Origin: Tabrizicola soli
GTDB taxonomy: Bacteria > Pseudomonadota > Alphaproteobacteria > Rhodobacterales > Rhodobacteraceae
Direction of reading: 5' to 3'
Assembly (NCBI RefSeq): GCF_015999335.1
Contig: NZ_JAEACP010000018.1
Location: forward strand, 52,421 to 116,420
Length of the DNA stretch: 64,000 nt
This document shows, piece after piece, positions 42,981 to 51,269 of this stretch; positions within the stretch are counted from its first letter, which is position 1; each line of letters starts with the position of its first letter. The position numbers were made by a program, and so were the translations under genes. The notes beneath the pieces are model-generated. The model was not told the DNA's origin, did not search any database, and saw nothing but the letters and a program-made list of their open reading frames with translations.

Positions 42981-44120
42981 ATGGCTGGTCTTCCCGAAGA
43001 ATGGCGCATCGGCATCCTCTTCTCGCAACGCGGGCTGAGCATGGTGACCGAGGCGGAACATATCCGCGGCACGATCCTGGCCATCGAGGCGATCAATGCC
43101 GCGGGCGGGGTCCGCGGCCGCCCGCTTGCCCCGGTGATGCGCGATCCCGAATCCGATCCCCGGCTTTACCGCGAGAAGGCGCGCGAGCTGCTGGTGGACG
43201 AGGGGGTGAACGTGATCCTCGGCTGTTCCCACTCGGCCAGCCGCAAGGCGGTGCTGCCGCTGATCGAGCGGCACAACGGCCTGCTGCTCTACCCCTCGAT
43301 GTACGAGGGGTTCGAATATTCCGAGAATGTCATCTACACCGGGGCGACGCTGAACCAGATCGGCTGCTCGCTGGCGGACTACCTGGTCCGCAACCACGGC
43401 AGGCGGATCTTCCTCTGCGGGGCGGATTACATCTTCTCGCGCGAATCCAACCGGGTGATGCGCGACCTGCTGGAGGCGCGGGGCGCCAGCATCGTCGGCG
43501 AGCGTCACGTTCCGCTGGCGGCCGACACCGGCGCGTTGCGGGGGCTGATCGACGATGTGAGGGCGGCCGCGCCCGATGTGGTCTTCGCCACGATCATCGG
43601 CGGGCCCGCGCGGGAGTTCTACCGGCTGTATGCCGAGGCGGGCTTCGACCCGCGTGAGCGGCCGATCGCCTCGCTGACCATGGCGGAAACCGAGATCGGC
43701 CGGATCGGGCCGGAGGCCTGCGTCGGCCACATCCTGTCCTCGAGCTATTTCCAGACCATCGACAGCCCCGCAAATGCTGCCTTCGTCGCCGCCTTCCGCA
43801 GCCGTTTCGGCGACGGGGCGACCACCAGCACCTGGTCGGCCAATGCCTATACGCAGACGCGCCTGCTTGCGCTGGCGCTGGAACAGGCCGGAACGCTGGA
43901 GACCGAGGCGCTGTCGCAGGCCTTCCTGGGCCAGCAGGTCATCGCGCCCGAGGGGCCGGTGCGGGTGGATGCCGAGACGCGCCACCTTTGGCTGACCCCG
44001 CGCATCGGCGTGGTGCGCGAGGGGGGGCTGTTCGACATCCGCTGGCAGGCCCCGGCACCGCTGCGGCCCGATCCCTATCTTGCCACCGTGCGATTCGACG
44101 AAAGCTGGATCGAGGCATGA
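42981..44120 (+). CDS. amiC: AmiC-type amide-sensing negative regulator
   Basis: A 379-aa periplasmic-binding-protein-like sensor without signal peptide, hence cytoplasmic, as in Pseudomonas AmiC. It starts MAGLPEEWRIGILFSQRGLS, and shows AINAAGGVRGRPLAPVMRDP, GCSHSASRKAVLPLIERHN and PSMYEGFEYSENVIYTG, all typical of AmiC/UrtA-type folds. AmiC binds and sequesters AmiR; short-chain amides release it. The long open frame upstream is not coding in its sense. It overlaps amiR by ATGA, which supports a sensor-antiterminator pair. Confidence 0.9.
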   Translation: MAGLPEEWRIGILFSQRGLSMVTEAEHIRGTILAIEAINAAGGVRGRPLAPVMRDPESDPRLYREKARELLVDEGVNVILGCSHSASRKAVLPLIERHNGLLLYPSMYEGFEYSENVIYTGATLNQIGCSLADYLVRNHGRRIFLCGADYIFSRESNRVMRDLLEARGASIVGERHVPLAADTGALRGLIDDVRAAAPDVVFATIIGGPAREFYRLYAEAGFDPRERPIASLTMAETEIGRIGPEACVGHILSSSYFQTIDSPANAAFVAAFRSRFGDGATTSTWSANAYTQTRLLALALEQAGTLETEALSQAFLGQQVIAPEGPVRVDAETRHLWLTPRIGVVREGGLFDIRWQAPAPLRPDPYLATVRFDESWIEA

Positions 44121-44743
44121 AACCGGGCCCGCGCCGAATCCTGGACGAGCTGCGCAGCTCGCAGGTGCTGGTCCTGCATCCCAATGACGAGGACGGCCGC
44201 CTCCTGACCGACCACCTGCGCCGGCTGGGCTGCTCGGTGCAGGCGATGTGGCCGCTGCCCCGGTCGATCCCCAGCCGCTATGACGTGGTCTTCGTGCAGG
44301 TCGACGACCGCCCCGGCGAGGCGCTGGCGGGACTGCTGGCCGAGCACGATCCGGCGGTGATCGCCATCATGACCTACGAGACGCCGACGGCGATGCAGTC
44401 GATCCTGGATCTGAACGCCCATGCGGTGATTTCCAAGCCGCTGCGCCCGTTCGGGATCCTGGCGCAGTTCGTGCTGGCCCGCCATCGCCGCAGCTTCGAG
44501 GGGCGGCTGGCGGGCAAGGTGCGCAAGCTGGAGGACACCTTGCGCGGCCGCCGCACGGTCGAGCGGGCCACCAAGGTGATCAGCGCCGCCCGCGGGATCG
44601 GCGAGGACGAGGCCTACCGTTTCCTGCGCGACCAGGCGACCTCGCGGCAGATCTCGATGACGGCCGTGGCGGAGAGCATCATCGCCGCGCATGAGGCGCT
44701 GACCGGCCTCGGCCTGTCGATCGCGGTCGGAACCGGAAAATGA
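44117..44743 (+). CDS. amiR: AmiR-type ANTAR transcription antiterminator
   Basis: A 208-aa protein with an N-terminal pseudo-receiver domain (LVLHPNDEDGRLLTDHLRRLG) and a C-terminal ANTAR RNA-binding helical bundle after a coiled coil (LRGRRTVERATKVISAARGIGEDEAYRFLRDQA). In Pseudomonas AmiR binds the amidase leader RNA and prevents a terminator hairpin. The 221-bp stretch right after amiR holds just such a terminator, so the downstream amidohydrolase and ABC genes are the likely targets. Its start overlaps the amiC stop. Confidence 0.9.
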   Translation: MKPGPRRILDELRSSQVLVLHPNDEDGRLLTDHLRRLGCSVQAMWPLPRSIPSRYDVVFVQVDDRPGEALAGLLAEHDPAVIAIMTYETPTAMQSILDLNAHAVISKPLRPFGILAQFVLARHRRSFEGRLAGKVRKLEDTLRGRRTVERATKVISAARGIGEDEAYRFLRDQATSRQISMTAVAESIIAAHEALTGLGLSIAVGTGK

Positions 44744-44964
44744 ACGGCGGGAAAATTTCTTCTCGCCAGGCTGGCGGGATTGTGCATTACTGACGCTCGA
44801 AGGTGCCGGGAGGGGCATCGTCACCCCGCGCGGCCGGCCGTCTTGCAGACAGGCCGGCGCAGGGAAAGCGGCAGGGTTGCCGCATACTGACATCATCGGC
44901 TGGAGAGCCCCCTGGTTGCGCGGTGAATTCCGCGGCCGGGGGTTTTTGCGTTTGGAGGACCGCC
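44744..44964 (+). promoter_or_regulatory. Leader RNA with intrinsic terminator and ANTAR-type hairpin
   Basis: Between amiR and the amidohydrolase. A terminator hairpin (GCCCCCTGG...CCGGGGG, ~44909-44942, with an inner GCGCGG-tgaatt-CCGCGG-type stem) is followed by GTTTTTG. Upstream, 44868-44883 forms a GCGGC-AGGGTT-GCCGC stem whose six-base loop has A at position 1 and G at position 4, the ANTAR hexaloop pattern. Another six-base-loop stem (GGTGCC-GGGAGG-GGCATC, ~44801-44818) and a GC-rich hairpin (~44831-44858) lie further upstream. Together they fit AmiR antitermination. Confidence 0.68.
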
Positions 44965-45804
44965 TTGACCAATCAGAATCCCGGAACCGTGACCGTGGCC
45001 TGCCTGCAGTTCGAACCGCAGGTCGGGAAGGTCGAGGCGAACCTGGCCGCGATGGAGCGGCTGATCCGCGCCGCGGCGGCGCGCGGGGCCGAGCTGGTGG
45101 TGCTGCCGGAACTGGCCGACAGCGGCTACAACTTCGACTCGCCCGAGGAGGCGCGGGCGCTTGCCTCGCCCATTCCCGAAGGACCTCCGTCGCAGAAGCT
45201 CATCGCTCTGGCAGCAGAGCTGGGTCTGTACATCGTCAGCGGCATGAACGAGCTGCATGAAGGCACGGTCTACAATTCCGCGATCATCTGCGGCCCCTCG
45301 GGCCATCTCGGCACCTTTCGCAAGCTGCACCTGTGGAACCGCGAGAAGCTGAGCTTCCGGCCCGGAAACCTGGGCCTGCCGGTCTTCGACACGCCGGTCG
45401 GGCGCTTCGGCGTGGTGATCTGCTATGACGGCTGGTTTCCCGAGGTGTTCCGCCACCTCGCGCGCGAGAACTGCGATCTGGTCTGCGTGCCGACGAACTG
45501 GGTGCCGATGCCGAGCCAGCCCGCCGGGGCCGAGATCATGGCCAATATCCTGCACCGCGCGGCGGCGCACAGCAACGGCCTGCCCATCGCCTGCGCCAAC
45601 CGCATCGGCACCGAGCGCGGCCAGGAGTTCCTGGGCAACAGCGTCATCATCGGGGCGGACGGCTGGCAACTGGCCGGGCCGGCAAGCGCCGATGGCGAAG
45701 AGATCCTGATCGCCACCATCCCAACCGGGGTGGTGGCCAGGAACCGGGCCGTCAGCGAAAGGAACGATGTCTTCGGCGACCGCCGGACCGACGTCTACGG
45801 CTGA
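44965..45804 (+). CDS. Carbon-nitrogen hydrolase (nitrilase superfamily), probable amidase
   Basis: A 279-aa CN-hydrolase. The catalytic Glu-Lys-Cys triad is visible in LVVLPELADSGYNF, FRKLHLWNREKLSF and VVICYDGWFPEVFRH. Relatives include aliphatic amidases, N-carbamoyl-amino-acid and omega-amidases; AmiE proper is longer (~346 aa), so the exact amide is unknown. I chose the TTG at 44965 because it follows TTTGGAGGA at good spacing; earlier in-frame codons fall inside the leader terminator. It is followed by the ABC importer genes, so amide uptake and hydrolysis are co-expressed, probably under AmiC/AmiR. Confidence 0.87.
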   Translation: MTNQNPGTVTVACLQFEPQVGKVEANLAAMERLIRAAAARGAELVVLPELADSGYNFDSPEEARALASPIPEGPPSQKLIALAAELGLYIVSGMNELHEGTVYNSAIICGPSGHLGTFRKLHLWNREKLSFRPGNLGLPVFDTPVGRFGVVICYDGWFPEVFRHLARENCDLVCVPTNWVPMPSQPAGAEIMANILHRAAAHSNGLPIACANRIGTERGQEFLGNSVIIGADGWQLAGPASADGEEILIATIPTGVVARNRAVSERNDVFGDRRTDVYG

Positions 45805-45865
45805 CGGCGCAGGAAACGAACCGGCCGGAAGCCGGCGGAACAGCAACCAGAAAACAGGGAAAGAA

Positions 45866-47026
45866 ATGAAACGGACATTCGCAGCACTTCTTGCCACCGT
45901 CGGCACGGCCGGTCTTCTGGCCGGCGCGGCCCTTGCCCAGGAGGGCGAGCCGATCGTGATCGGGATCCCGGTCGGCCTGTCGGGCGCCAACAGCGTGGTC
46001 GCGCCCTCGGTCGTGCAATCCGCCGAACTCGCGGTCGAGCAGATCAACGCCCAGGGCGGTGTCCTGGGGCGGCCGCTGGAGCTGAAGATCGCCGATGACG
46101 CCTCGGGCGCGGCGGGGGCGCAGGCGGCCTTCGACTCGCTGGTCTTCGACAGCAAGGTCGACGCCATCATCACGATGGAGGTCTCCTCGGCGCGCAACGC
46201 CGGGCTGCCGATCGTCGAGGAGGGGAACGTCCCCTATATCTATTCCTCCTTCTACGAGGGCCGGTCCTGCAGCCCGAACCTTTTCGTCAACGGCTGGGTG
46301 CCCGAGCAGCAGGTCCCGCCGGTGGTCGACCAGTTCATGGCGGCGGGCGCGAAGAAGTTCTTCCTGGTCGGCAGCGACTATGCCTTCGGGCGCGGGATGC
46401 TGGAGTTCACCCGCAAATATGTCGCCGAGAAGGGCGGCGAGGTCGTCGGCGAGGAATACCTGCCGCTGGAGAGCAGCGACTGGACGGCGATCATCTCGAA
46501 CCTGCGGGCCTCGGGGGCCGAGGCGCTGATCTCCTCGACCTCGGGCGGCGCGCCGAATGTGACGCTGATCAAGCAGCTGCGCGCGGCGGGCGTGGACCTG
46601 CCCTATGGCAATCTTGCCGTGGACGAGGGCACGGCGGCCACCCTGGGCGCGGACAGCGCCGGGATCATCATCTCGGCCTCCTATGTGACCGGGATCGACA
46701 GCGCCGAGAACAAGACCTTCCTCGAGGCGATGCAGGCCAAGTTCGGCGCCGACCTGCGCACGCCCAACGACCTGTCGGTGCCGCAGTACGAGGCGATCTG
46801 GCTGTACAAGGCCGCGGTCGAGAAGGCGGGCAGCACCGAGACGGCTGCGGTGCTTGCGGCGCTGCCGGAGGTGTCCTTCACCGGCCCGCGCGGCACCATC
46901 GCCATGTCAAAGCAGCATCACGCCCCGATGACGATGTATCTGGGCGAGATCCAGGCCGACGGCTCGGTCAAGGTGGTGTCCAGCTTCAAGGACGTCGATC
47001 CGGGCGAGCAGTGCCCGGACCTCTGA
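45866..47026 (+). CDS. ABC transporter substrate-binding protein (amide/branched-chain amino acid type)
   Basis: A 386-aa type I binding protein with a signal peptide (MKRTFAALLATVGTAGLLAG-AALA, cleavage before QEGEP). The mature part has IVIGIPVGLSGANSVVAPSV, VEQINAQGGVLGRPLELKIAD and KKFFLVGSDYAFGRGMLEF, the Leu/Ile/Val-binding-like pattern used by urea and short-chain amide systems. The position after amiCR and an amidohydrolase points to an amide or amino-acid ligand, but this is inference. A strong hairpin (47043-47062) separates it from the permease gene. Confidence 0.88.
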   Translation: MKRTFAALLATVGTAGLLAGAALAQEGEPIVIGIPVGLSGANSVVAPSVVQSAELAVEQINAQGGVLGRPLELKIADDASGAAGAQAAFDSLVFDSKVDAIITMEVSSARNAGLPIVEEGNVPYIYSSFYEGRSCSPNLFVNGWVPEQQVPPVVDQFMAAGAKKFFLVGSDYAFGRGMLEFTRKYVAEKGGEVVGEEYLPLESSDWTAIISNLRASGAEALISSTSGGAPNVTLIKQLRAAGVDLPYGNLAVDEGTAATLGADSAGIIISASYVTGIDSAENKTFLEAMQAKFGADLRTPNDLSVPQYEAIWLYKAAVEKAGSTETAAVLAALPEVSFTGPRGTIAMSKQHHAPMTMYLGEIQADGSVKVVSSFKDVDPGEQCPDL

Positions 47027-47042
47027 CGGCGCGCTGAGCGGT

Positions 47043-47062
47043 CCGGGGCGCGCGCGCCCCGG
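47043..47062. terminator. Intercistronic GC palindrome after the binding-protein gene
   Basis: CCGGGGCGCG-CGCGCCCCGG, a perfect 20-bp palindrome, 17 bases after the stop of the solute-binding gene and 31 before the permease start. As with choX and the second importer (52480-52518), it probably lowers permease expression relative to the binding protein. Confidence 0.65.
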
Positions 47063-47093
47063 GCTTTCGGTCATCTCTTGCGGGAACGGGTGC

Positions 47094-47927
47094 ATGGTCC
47101 TGGTTCTGGATTCGCTGACCACGGCGGCGGTGCTGTTCATCGTGTCGTCCGGTCTTTTCATGATCTTCGGAGTTCTCCAGATCATCAACTTCGCCCATGG
47201 CGCCTGGCTGGGCCTGGGGGCCTATGCCACCGTGGTCACGACCGCGCTGGGGGTCAGCCCCTGGCTGGCGCTGCCCCTGGCCTTCGTGGTCGGCGGCGTG
47301 CTGGGCGGCCTGACCGAGCGGCTGGTCGTGCGGCCGCTCTACGCCCGGCCGCTGGATGCGATCCTGGCCACCTGGGGGCTGGGCATCGTCATCGGGCAGC
47401 TGATCACGCTGGCCTTCGGACGCGACGTGCAGATGATCCCGGTGCTGATGACCGGGACCGTCGACGTGCTGGGGACCGCCTATTCCGCCTATCGCCTGAC
47501 CGCCATAGCGATCGCCCTGGCGATCGGGCTTGGCTTCGTCCTGGCGCTGGAGCGCACCCGGCTGGGCCTGACCGCACGGGCGGTGATCATGAACGAGGCG
47601 CTGGCCCGCGCCCTTGGCATCAACACCGCAAGGGTGCGGCTGGCGACATTCATGCTCGGCTCGGCGGTGGCGGCCTGCGCCGGGGTGCTGCTCACGCCGC
47701 TGACCTCGGTCGATCCGAACATGGGGGTGATCTGGCTGATCGGCTGCTTCATGCTGGTGATGGTCTCGGGATCCTCGGTCCGGGCGCTGGCCCTGGCCTG
47801 CATCGTCTTCGGGACGGCGCAGGTGGCGGTCGGCACCTATGTCAGCCCGATCCTGGGCGGGATGACCGTTGCCGTCCTCTGCGCGCTGATGCTGCGCCTG
47901 CGCCCGAAAGGATTTGCCGGTGTCTGA
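47094..47927 (+). CDS. ABC permease, LivH family
   Basis: A 277-aa permease with about eight membrane segments. FMIFGVLQIINFAHGAWLGLGAYA near the N-terminus is the LivH signature (NFAHG), and the coupling loop RAVIMNEALARALGINTARVRLATF is near residue 163-188. It forms one half of the membrane channel for the amide/amino-acid importer. Its stop overlaps the start of the fused permease-ATPase gene. Confidence 0.9.
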   Translation: MVLVLDSLTTAAVLFIVSSGLFMIFGVLQIINFAHGAWLGLGAYATVVTTALGVSPWLALPLAFVVGGVLGGLTERLVVRPLYARPLDAILATWGLGIVIGQLITLAFGRDVQMIPVLMTGTVDVLGTAYSAYRLTAIAIALAIGLGFVLALERTRLGLTARAVIMNEALARALGINTARVRLATFMLGSAVAACAGVLLTPLTSVDPNMGVIWLIGCFMLVMVSGSSVRALALACIVFGTAQVAVGTYVSPILGGMTVAVLCALMLRLRPKGFAGV

Positions 47928-49662
47928 CCGCATGACGCAATCCCGCGGGCTGCTGCTGGCGCTGCTGCTGCTGGCGGCGGTGCTGGTCCTGGCCGGGCCG
48001 CTGTTCCTGGATCGGTTCACGATGAACGTCCTGACCCGGTCGATGATCTATGCGATCCTGGCGCTGACCGTCGATCTTCTGTGGGGGTTCACCGGCATCC
48101 TGACCTTCGGCCAGTCGGCCTTTTTCGGGGCCGGAGCCTATGCCACCGCCATGGTGCTGACCCATCTGGGCGGCGCGCCCGAGCATTTCGTGCTGGCCTT
48201 CGTGCTGGCCATCGCAATTCCGACGCTGCTGGCGGCGCTGGTCGGCTGGCTGTCGTTCCACCAGGGGGCGACGCCGCTTTACGCGACCGTGATCTCGCTG
48301 GTGGTGCCCATCGTCATGACGCAGCTGATCTTTGCGGGCGGCCAATCCACCGGCTCGTCCAGCGGGCTGGTGGGGTATCCGACGCTGGCCCTCGGCGCGG
48401 CCAACCATTTCCGGCTGGCCGGCGTGGTGCTGATCGGCTTCGGCTGCCTCGCCTGGGTCTTCGTGCGCTCCGACGCCGGGCGGATGCTGGTGGCGATCCG
48501 CGACAACGAGATGCGTGCGGCCTATCTGGGCCTGCGGGTGCAGCTTGTCCGCATCCTGCTGATGACGGTGCTGGGCGGGGTCGCGGGGTTTGCCGGGTTC
48601 CTGCTGGCCAATGCGGCGCGGATGGTCGCGCCCGAGATCGCGGGCTTCGTCTTCGGCACCCAGCTGGTGATCTGGACCGCCCTCGGCGGCCGGGGAACGC
48701 TGCTGGGCCCGGTCGCGGGGACGCTGGGGATCGACTGGCTGGGGGCCAAGCTCTCGGGCGAGCTGCCCTTCCTGTGGCAGTTGCTGATCGGGGCCATCTT
48801 CGTCGTGATGATCCTGTTCCTGCCGCGCGGCCTTGCGGGTCTCGTCCCGCGTCGGCGGCATCAGGGCACGCCGCCCGAACTGGTCGCCATCCCGACCAGG
48901 CGGCGCGCCGATGCCGTGGGGCCGGTCCTGTCGGTGCGGGGCCTCGGCAAGTCCTATGGCAGCCTGCATGTCCTGGAAAGCATCGACCTTGAGGTGCACC
49001 GAGGCGAGCTTGTCAGCCTCGTCGGCCCCAATGGCGCGGGCAAGACCACGATGATGCGCTGCCTCTCGGACGGGACCGAACCGATCTCCGGCAGCATCAC
49101 CGTGCTCGGCAGGGACATCGGCGGCCTGCCGCCCGAGCGGATCGTGCGCCTGGGCGTTGGGCGCAAGTTCCAGCTTGCCAGCGTGTTCGAAAGCCTGAGC
49201 GTCGCCGATTGCCTGCGGCTGGCCCGCATGTCGCTGGACCGGCCCAGCCTCTTGCGCCGGTCGCGCAGGATCGGCCTGCCGGCCCCGGCGATCGACATCC
49301 TGCGCCTGACCGGACTGGACGGGATGCTGAACCAGCGCGCCGGGCTGCTGTCGCACGGCCAGAAGCAGGCGCTGGAGCTGGCGATGGTGGTGGCCCTCGA
49401 GCCGGAGCTGATCCTTCTGGACGAACCGACGGCGGGCCTGACCAAGGCCGAACGCGCCATGATCGGCGGCGTGCTGCAGCGCCTCAGCGGCGAGTTGGGC
49501 CATGCGGTGATCCTGATCGAACACGACCTCGATTTCGTCCGCATCGTCTCGCAACGCATCGTCGTCCTGCATCAGGGGCGGATGGTGATGGATGGCACGG
49601 TCGGCGAGGTCGTGGACTCGGATCTGGTGCGGGCGATCTATTCCGGGGCGGCAAATGCGTGA
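47920..49662 (+). CDS. Fused LivM-type permease and LivG-type ATPase
   Basis: A 580-aa fusion. Residues ~1-310 are a LivM permease (about nine membrane segments, LLWGFTGILTFGQSAFFGAGAYA, coupling loop EMRAAYLGLRVQLVRIL). A short basic linker (RRRHQGTPPE) leads to a LivG ATPase (~residues 330-578) with Walker A LVGPNGAGKTTMMRCLSDG, signature LLSHGQKQALELAM and Walker B LILLDEPTAGL. The signature motif is SHGQ instead of SGGQ. Fusion of these subunits occurs in some urea/amide importers. I chose the GTG at 47920 (overlapping the livH stop); the ATG at 47932 is possible. Confidence 0.88.
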   Translation: MSDRMTQSRGLLLALLLLAAVLVLAGPLFLDRFTMNVLTRSMIYAILALTVDLLWGFTGILTFGQSAFFGAGAYATAMVLTHLGGAPEHFVLAFVLAIAIPTLLAALVGWLSFHQGATPLYATVISLVVPIVMTQLIFAGGQSTGSSSGLVGYPTLALGAANHFRLAGVVLIGFGCLAWVFVRSDAGRMLVAIRDNEMRAAYLGLRVQLVRILLMTVLGGVAGFAGFLLANAARMVAPEIAGFVFGTQLVIWTALGGRGTLLGPVAGTLGIDWLGAKLSGELPFLWQLLIGAIFVVMILFLPRGLAGLVPRRRHQGTPPELVAIPTRRRADAVGPVLSVRGLGKSYGSLHVLESIDLEVHRGELVSLVGPNGAGKTTMMRCLSDGTEPISGSITVLGRDIGGLPPERIVRLGVGRKFQLASVFESLSVADCLRLARMSLDRPSLLRRSRRIGLPAPAIDILRLTGLDGMLNQRAGLLSHGQKQALELAMVVALEPELILLDEPTAGLTKAERAMIGGVLQRLSGELGHAVILIEHDLDFVRIVSQRIVVLHQGRMVMDGTVGEVVDSDLVRAIYSGAANA

Positions 49663-50368
49663 GGCGGGACGGACAAAACTGGCCATCGCGGGACTGCGCA
49701 GCGGCTATGGCGCCACCGATGTCATCGCCGGGATCAGCCTGGAGATCCCGGCCGGCGAGATCTGCGCCCTGATGGGCAAGAACGGCATGGGCAAGACCAC
49801 ATTGCTCAAGTCGGTCATGGGGCTTCTGCCGCTGCGCGAGGGCAGGGTGGGCCTGGACGGCGAGGACATCACCGGCTGGACCCCGGCGCGGCTTTTGGCC
49901 AGGGGCCTGGGCTATGCGCCGCAGGAACTGCCGCTGTTCCAGGACCTGACCATCCTCGACAACCTGCGCCTCGCGCTGCGCGACGACCGGGCCCTGGCCC
50001 CGGCGCTGGAGCGGGTCTTCGGCTATTTCCCCTTCCTGGCCGAAAGGCTGAACCAGAAGGCCGGAACCCTGTCCGGGGGCGAGCAGAAGATGCTGATCCT
50101 GTCGCGCAGCCTGATGCTGCAGCCCGACCTGCTTCTGGTGGACGAGATCTCCGAAGGCGTGCAGCCCAGCGTCGTCCAGCGCATTGCCCGCGCCCTTCTG
50201 GGCGAGTGCGAAAGGCGCGGCATGACCGTGCTCCTGGTCGAGCAGAACCTGGGTTTCGCGCTGTCGGTGGCGCATCGCTGGGCCGTGCTGAAACTGGGCC
50301 ATATCCAGGAAAGCGGCGAGAACGATGCCGCGGCGCATGCGCGGATCATGGAGCACCTGAAGATCTGA
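49655..50368 (+). CDS. ABC ATPase, LivF family
   Basis: A 237-aa ATPase. Walker A ALMGKNGMGKTTLLKSVMGL, signature LSGGEQKMLILSRSL and Walker B LLLVDEISEGVQPSVVQ are visible; the DEISEG form is typical of the UrtE/LivF group in urea and amide importers. It pairs with the ATPase domain of the preceding fusion protein. The start at 49655 overlaps the fusion-gene stop by eight bases. Last gene of the amiCR-linked block; it converges with the GntR gene. Confidence 0.9.
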   Translation: MREAGRTKLAIAGLRSGYGATDVIAGISLEIPAGEICALMGKNGMGKTTLLKSVMGLLPLREGRVGLDGEDITGWTPARLLARGLGYAPQELPLFQDLTILDNLRLALRDDRALAPALERVFGYFPFLAERLNQKAGTLSGGEQKMLILSRSLMLQPDLLLVDEISEGVQPSVVQRIARALLGECERRGMTVLLVEQNLGFALSVAHRWAVLKLGHIQESGENDAAAHARIMEHLKI

Positions 50369-50389
50369 TCCGCGCCTTCCGGCCCGGAT

Positions 50390-51100
50390 CTAGCTGCGGA
50401 AGATCGCCACCAGGTCGCTTGCGGCCTCCATCGGGCCGCTGAGTTCCAGATGGTCCTGGATATGCTTCAGATGCGCCACCATCGCCCGGCTGGCCGCTTC
50501 GGGGTCGCGGTTGCGGAAGGTGCCGAAGATCTCGTCATGGTCCTCGTCGCGGCAGTTCGACACGCCCGGACTGCCGAAGATGCCGATGATCAGCGAGGTC
50601 CGCGTGACCAGTTCCTTGACCATGCGCAGCGCGACCGCATTGCCCGCGATCTCGGCCAGAAGCACATGGAACTGGCCCGAGAGCCGGATCGCCTCGCGCC
50701 GCTTGCTGCCGTGATGCGCCGCGTGCTCCAGCGCCAAGTGGCGCTGGAGGGTGGCCAGATCCGCCTCCGTCGCCCGCTCGACCGCAAGCCTGGCCACGTT
50801 CGGCTCGATCATCAGCCGGGCCTCGAACACCTCGCGCGCTTCCCCGGTCGAGGGCGAGGCGACGAAGGCTCCGCGGTTCGGCTGCAGTTCCACCACCTGG
50901 CGGCTGGCCAGCAGCAAGAGGCTTTGCCGGATCCGCATCCGGCCGACGCCGAAGGCCTCGCACAGGGCGGCTTCCGACAGCTTGGTCCCCGGCGGCAGGC
51001 GCTGGTCGATGATCGCCTCGAAGATCCGGTCGACGATCTCCTCCTCGCCCGGCTCCTCGGCCCGGATGGAATGCTCTGCAGCGACCGTGACGTGGTCCAT
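50390..51100 (-). CDS. GntR-family (FadR/FCD-type) transcriptional regulator
   Basis: A 236-aa regulator. The winged helix spans residues ~18-85 (EEIVDRIFEAIIDQRLPPGTKLSE, EAFGVGRMRIRQSLLLLASRQVVELQPNRGAFVA), followed by an all-helical FCD effector domain with the metal-site residues in REAIRLSGQFHVLLAEIAGN and MVAHLKHIQDHLEL. Ligand likely a small carboxylate or ureide. It is divergent from the second ABC importer across 169 bp; a TTGT-TG-ACAA palindrome lies between (51188-51197), so it probably represses that importer. Confidence 0.9.
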   Translation of the reverse strand: MDHVTVAAEHSIRAEEPGEEEIVDRIFEAIIDQRLPPGTKLSEAALCEAFGVGRMRIRQSLLLLASRQVVELQPNRGAFVASPSTGEAREVFEARLMIEPNVARLAVERATEADLATLQRHLALEHAAHHGSKRREAIRLSGQFHVLLAEIAGNAVALRMVKELVTRTSLIIGIFGSPGVSNCRDEDHDEIFGTFRNRDPEAASRAMVAHLKHIQDHLELSGPMEAASDLVAIFRS

Positions 51101-51187
51101 TCCTTGCCCCTTCCCGCGTTGGACGCAGCCTAGCGATCTTTGCCGTCAACCATCAAGGGGCAGGAGTGCTGACGCAGCTTCACTATT

Positions 51188-51197
51188 TTGTTGACAA
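51188..51197. promoter_or_regulatory. GntR-type operator candidate with overlapping -35 (TTGACA)
   Basis: TTGTTGACAA forms a TTGT-N2-ACAA palindrome, in the style of GntR/FCD sites, and contains a consensus TTGACA -35 hexamer at 51191-51196 for the rightward importer. No good -10 is obvious at 17 bp spacing. Repressor and polymerase would compete here. Confidence 0.45.
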
Positions 51198-51269
51198 TCA
51201 TGTTCACACCAACCTCAATCATGAGGTCCCGGACTTGAATTCCGACGACTGACAAACAGGGAGCACAAC

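Noticed and set aside
44760..44785. Possible sigma-54 promoter (CTGGCGGGATTGTGCAT) after amiR
   Set aside because: The GG and GC dinucleotides are nine instead of ten bases apart and the conserved TTGC is broken; spacing is nearly invariant in true sites.
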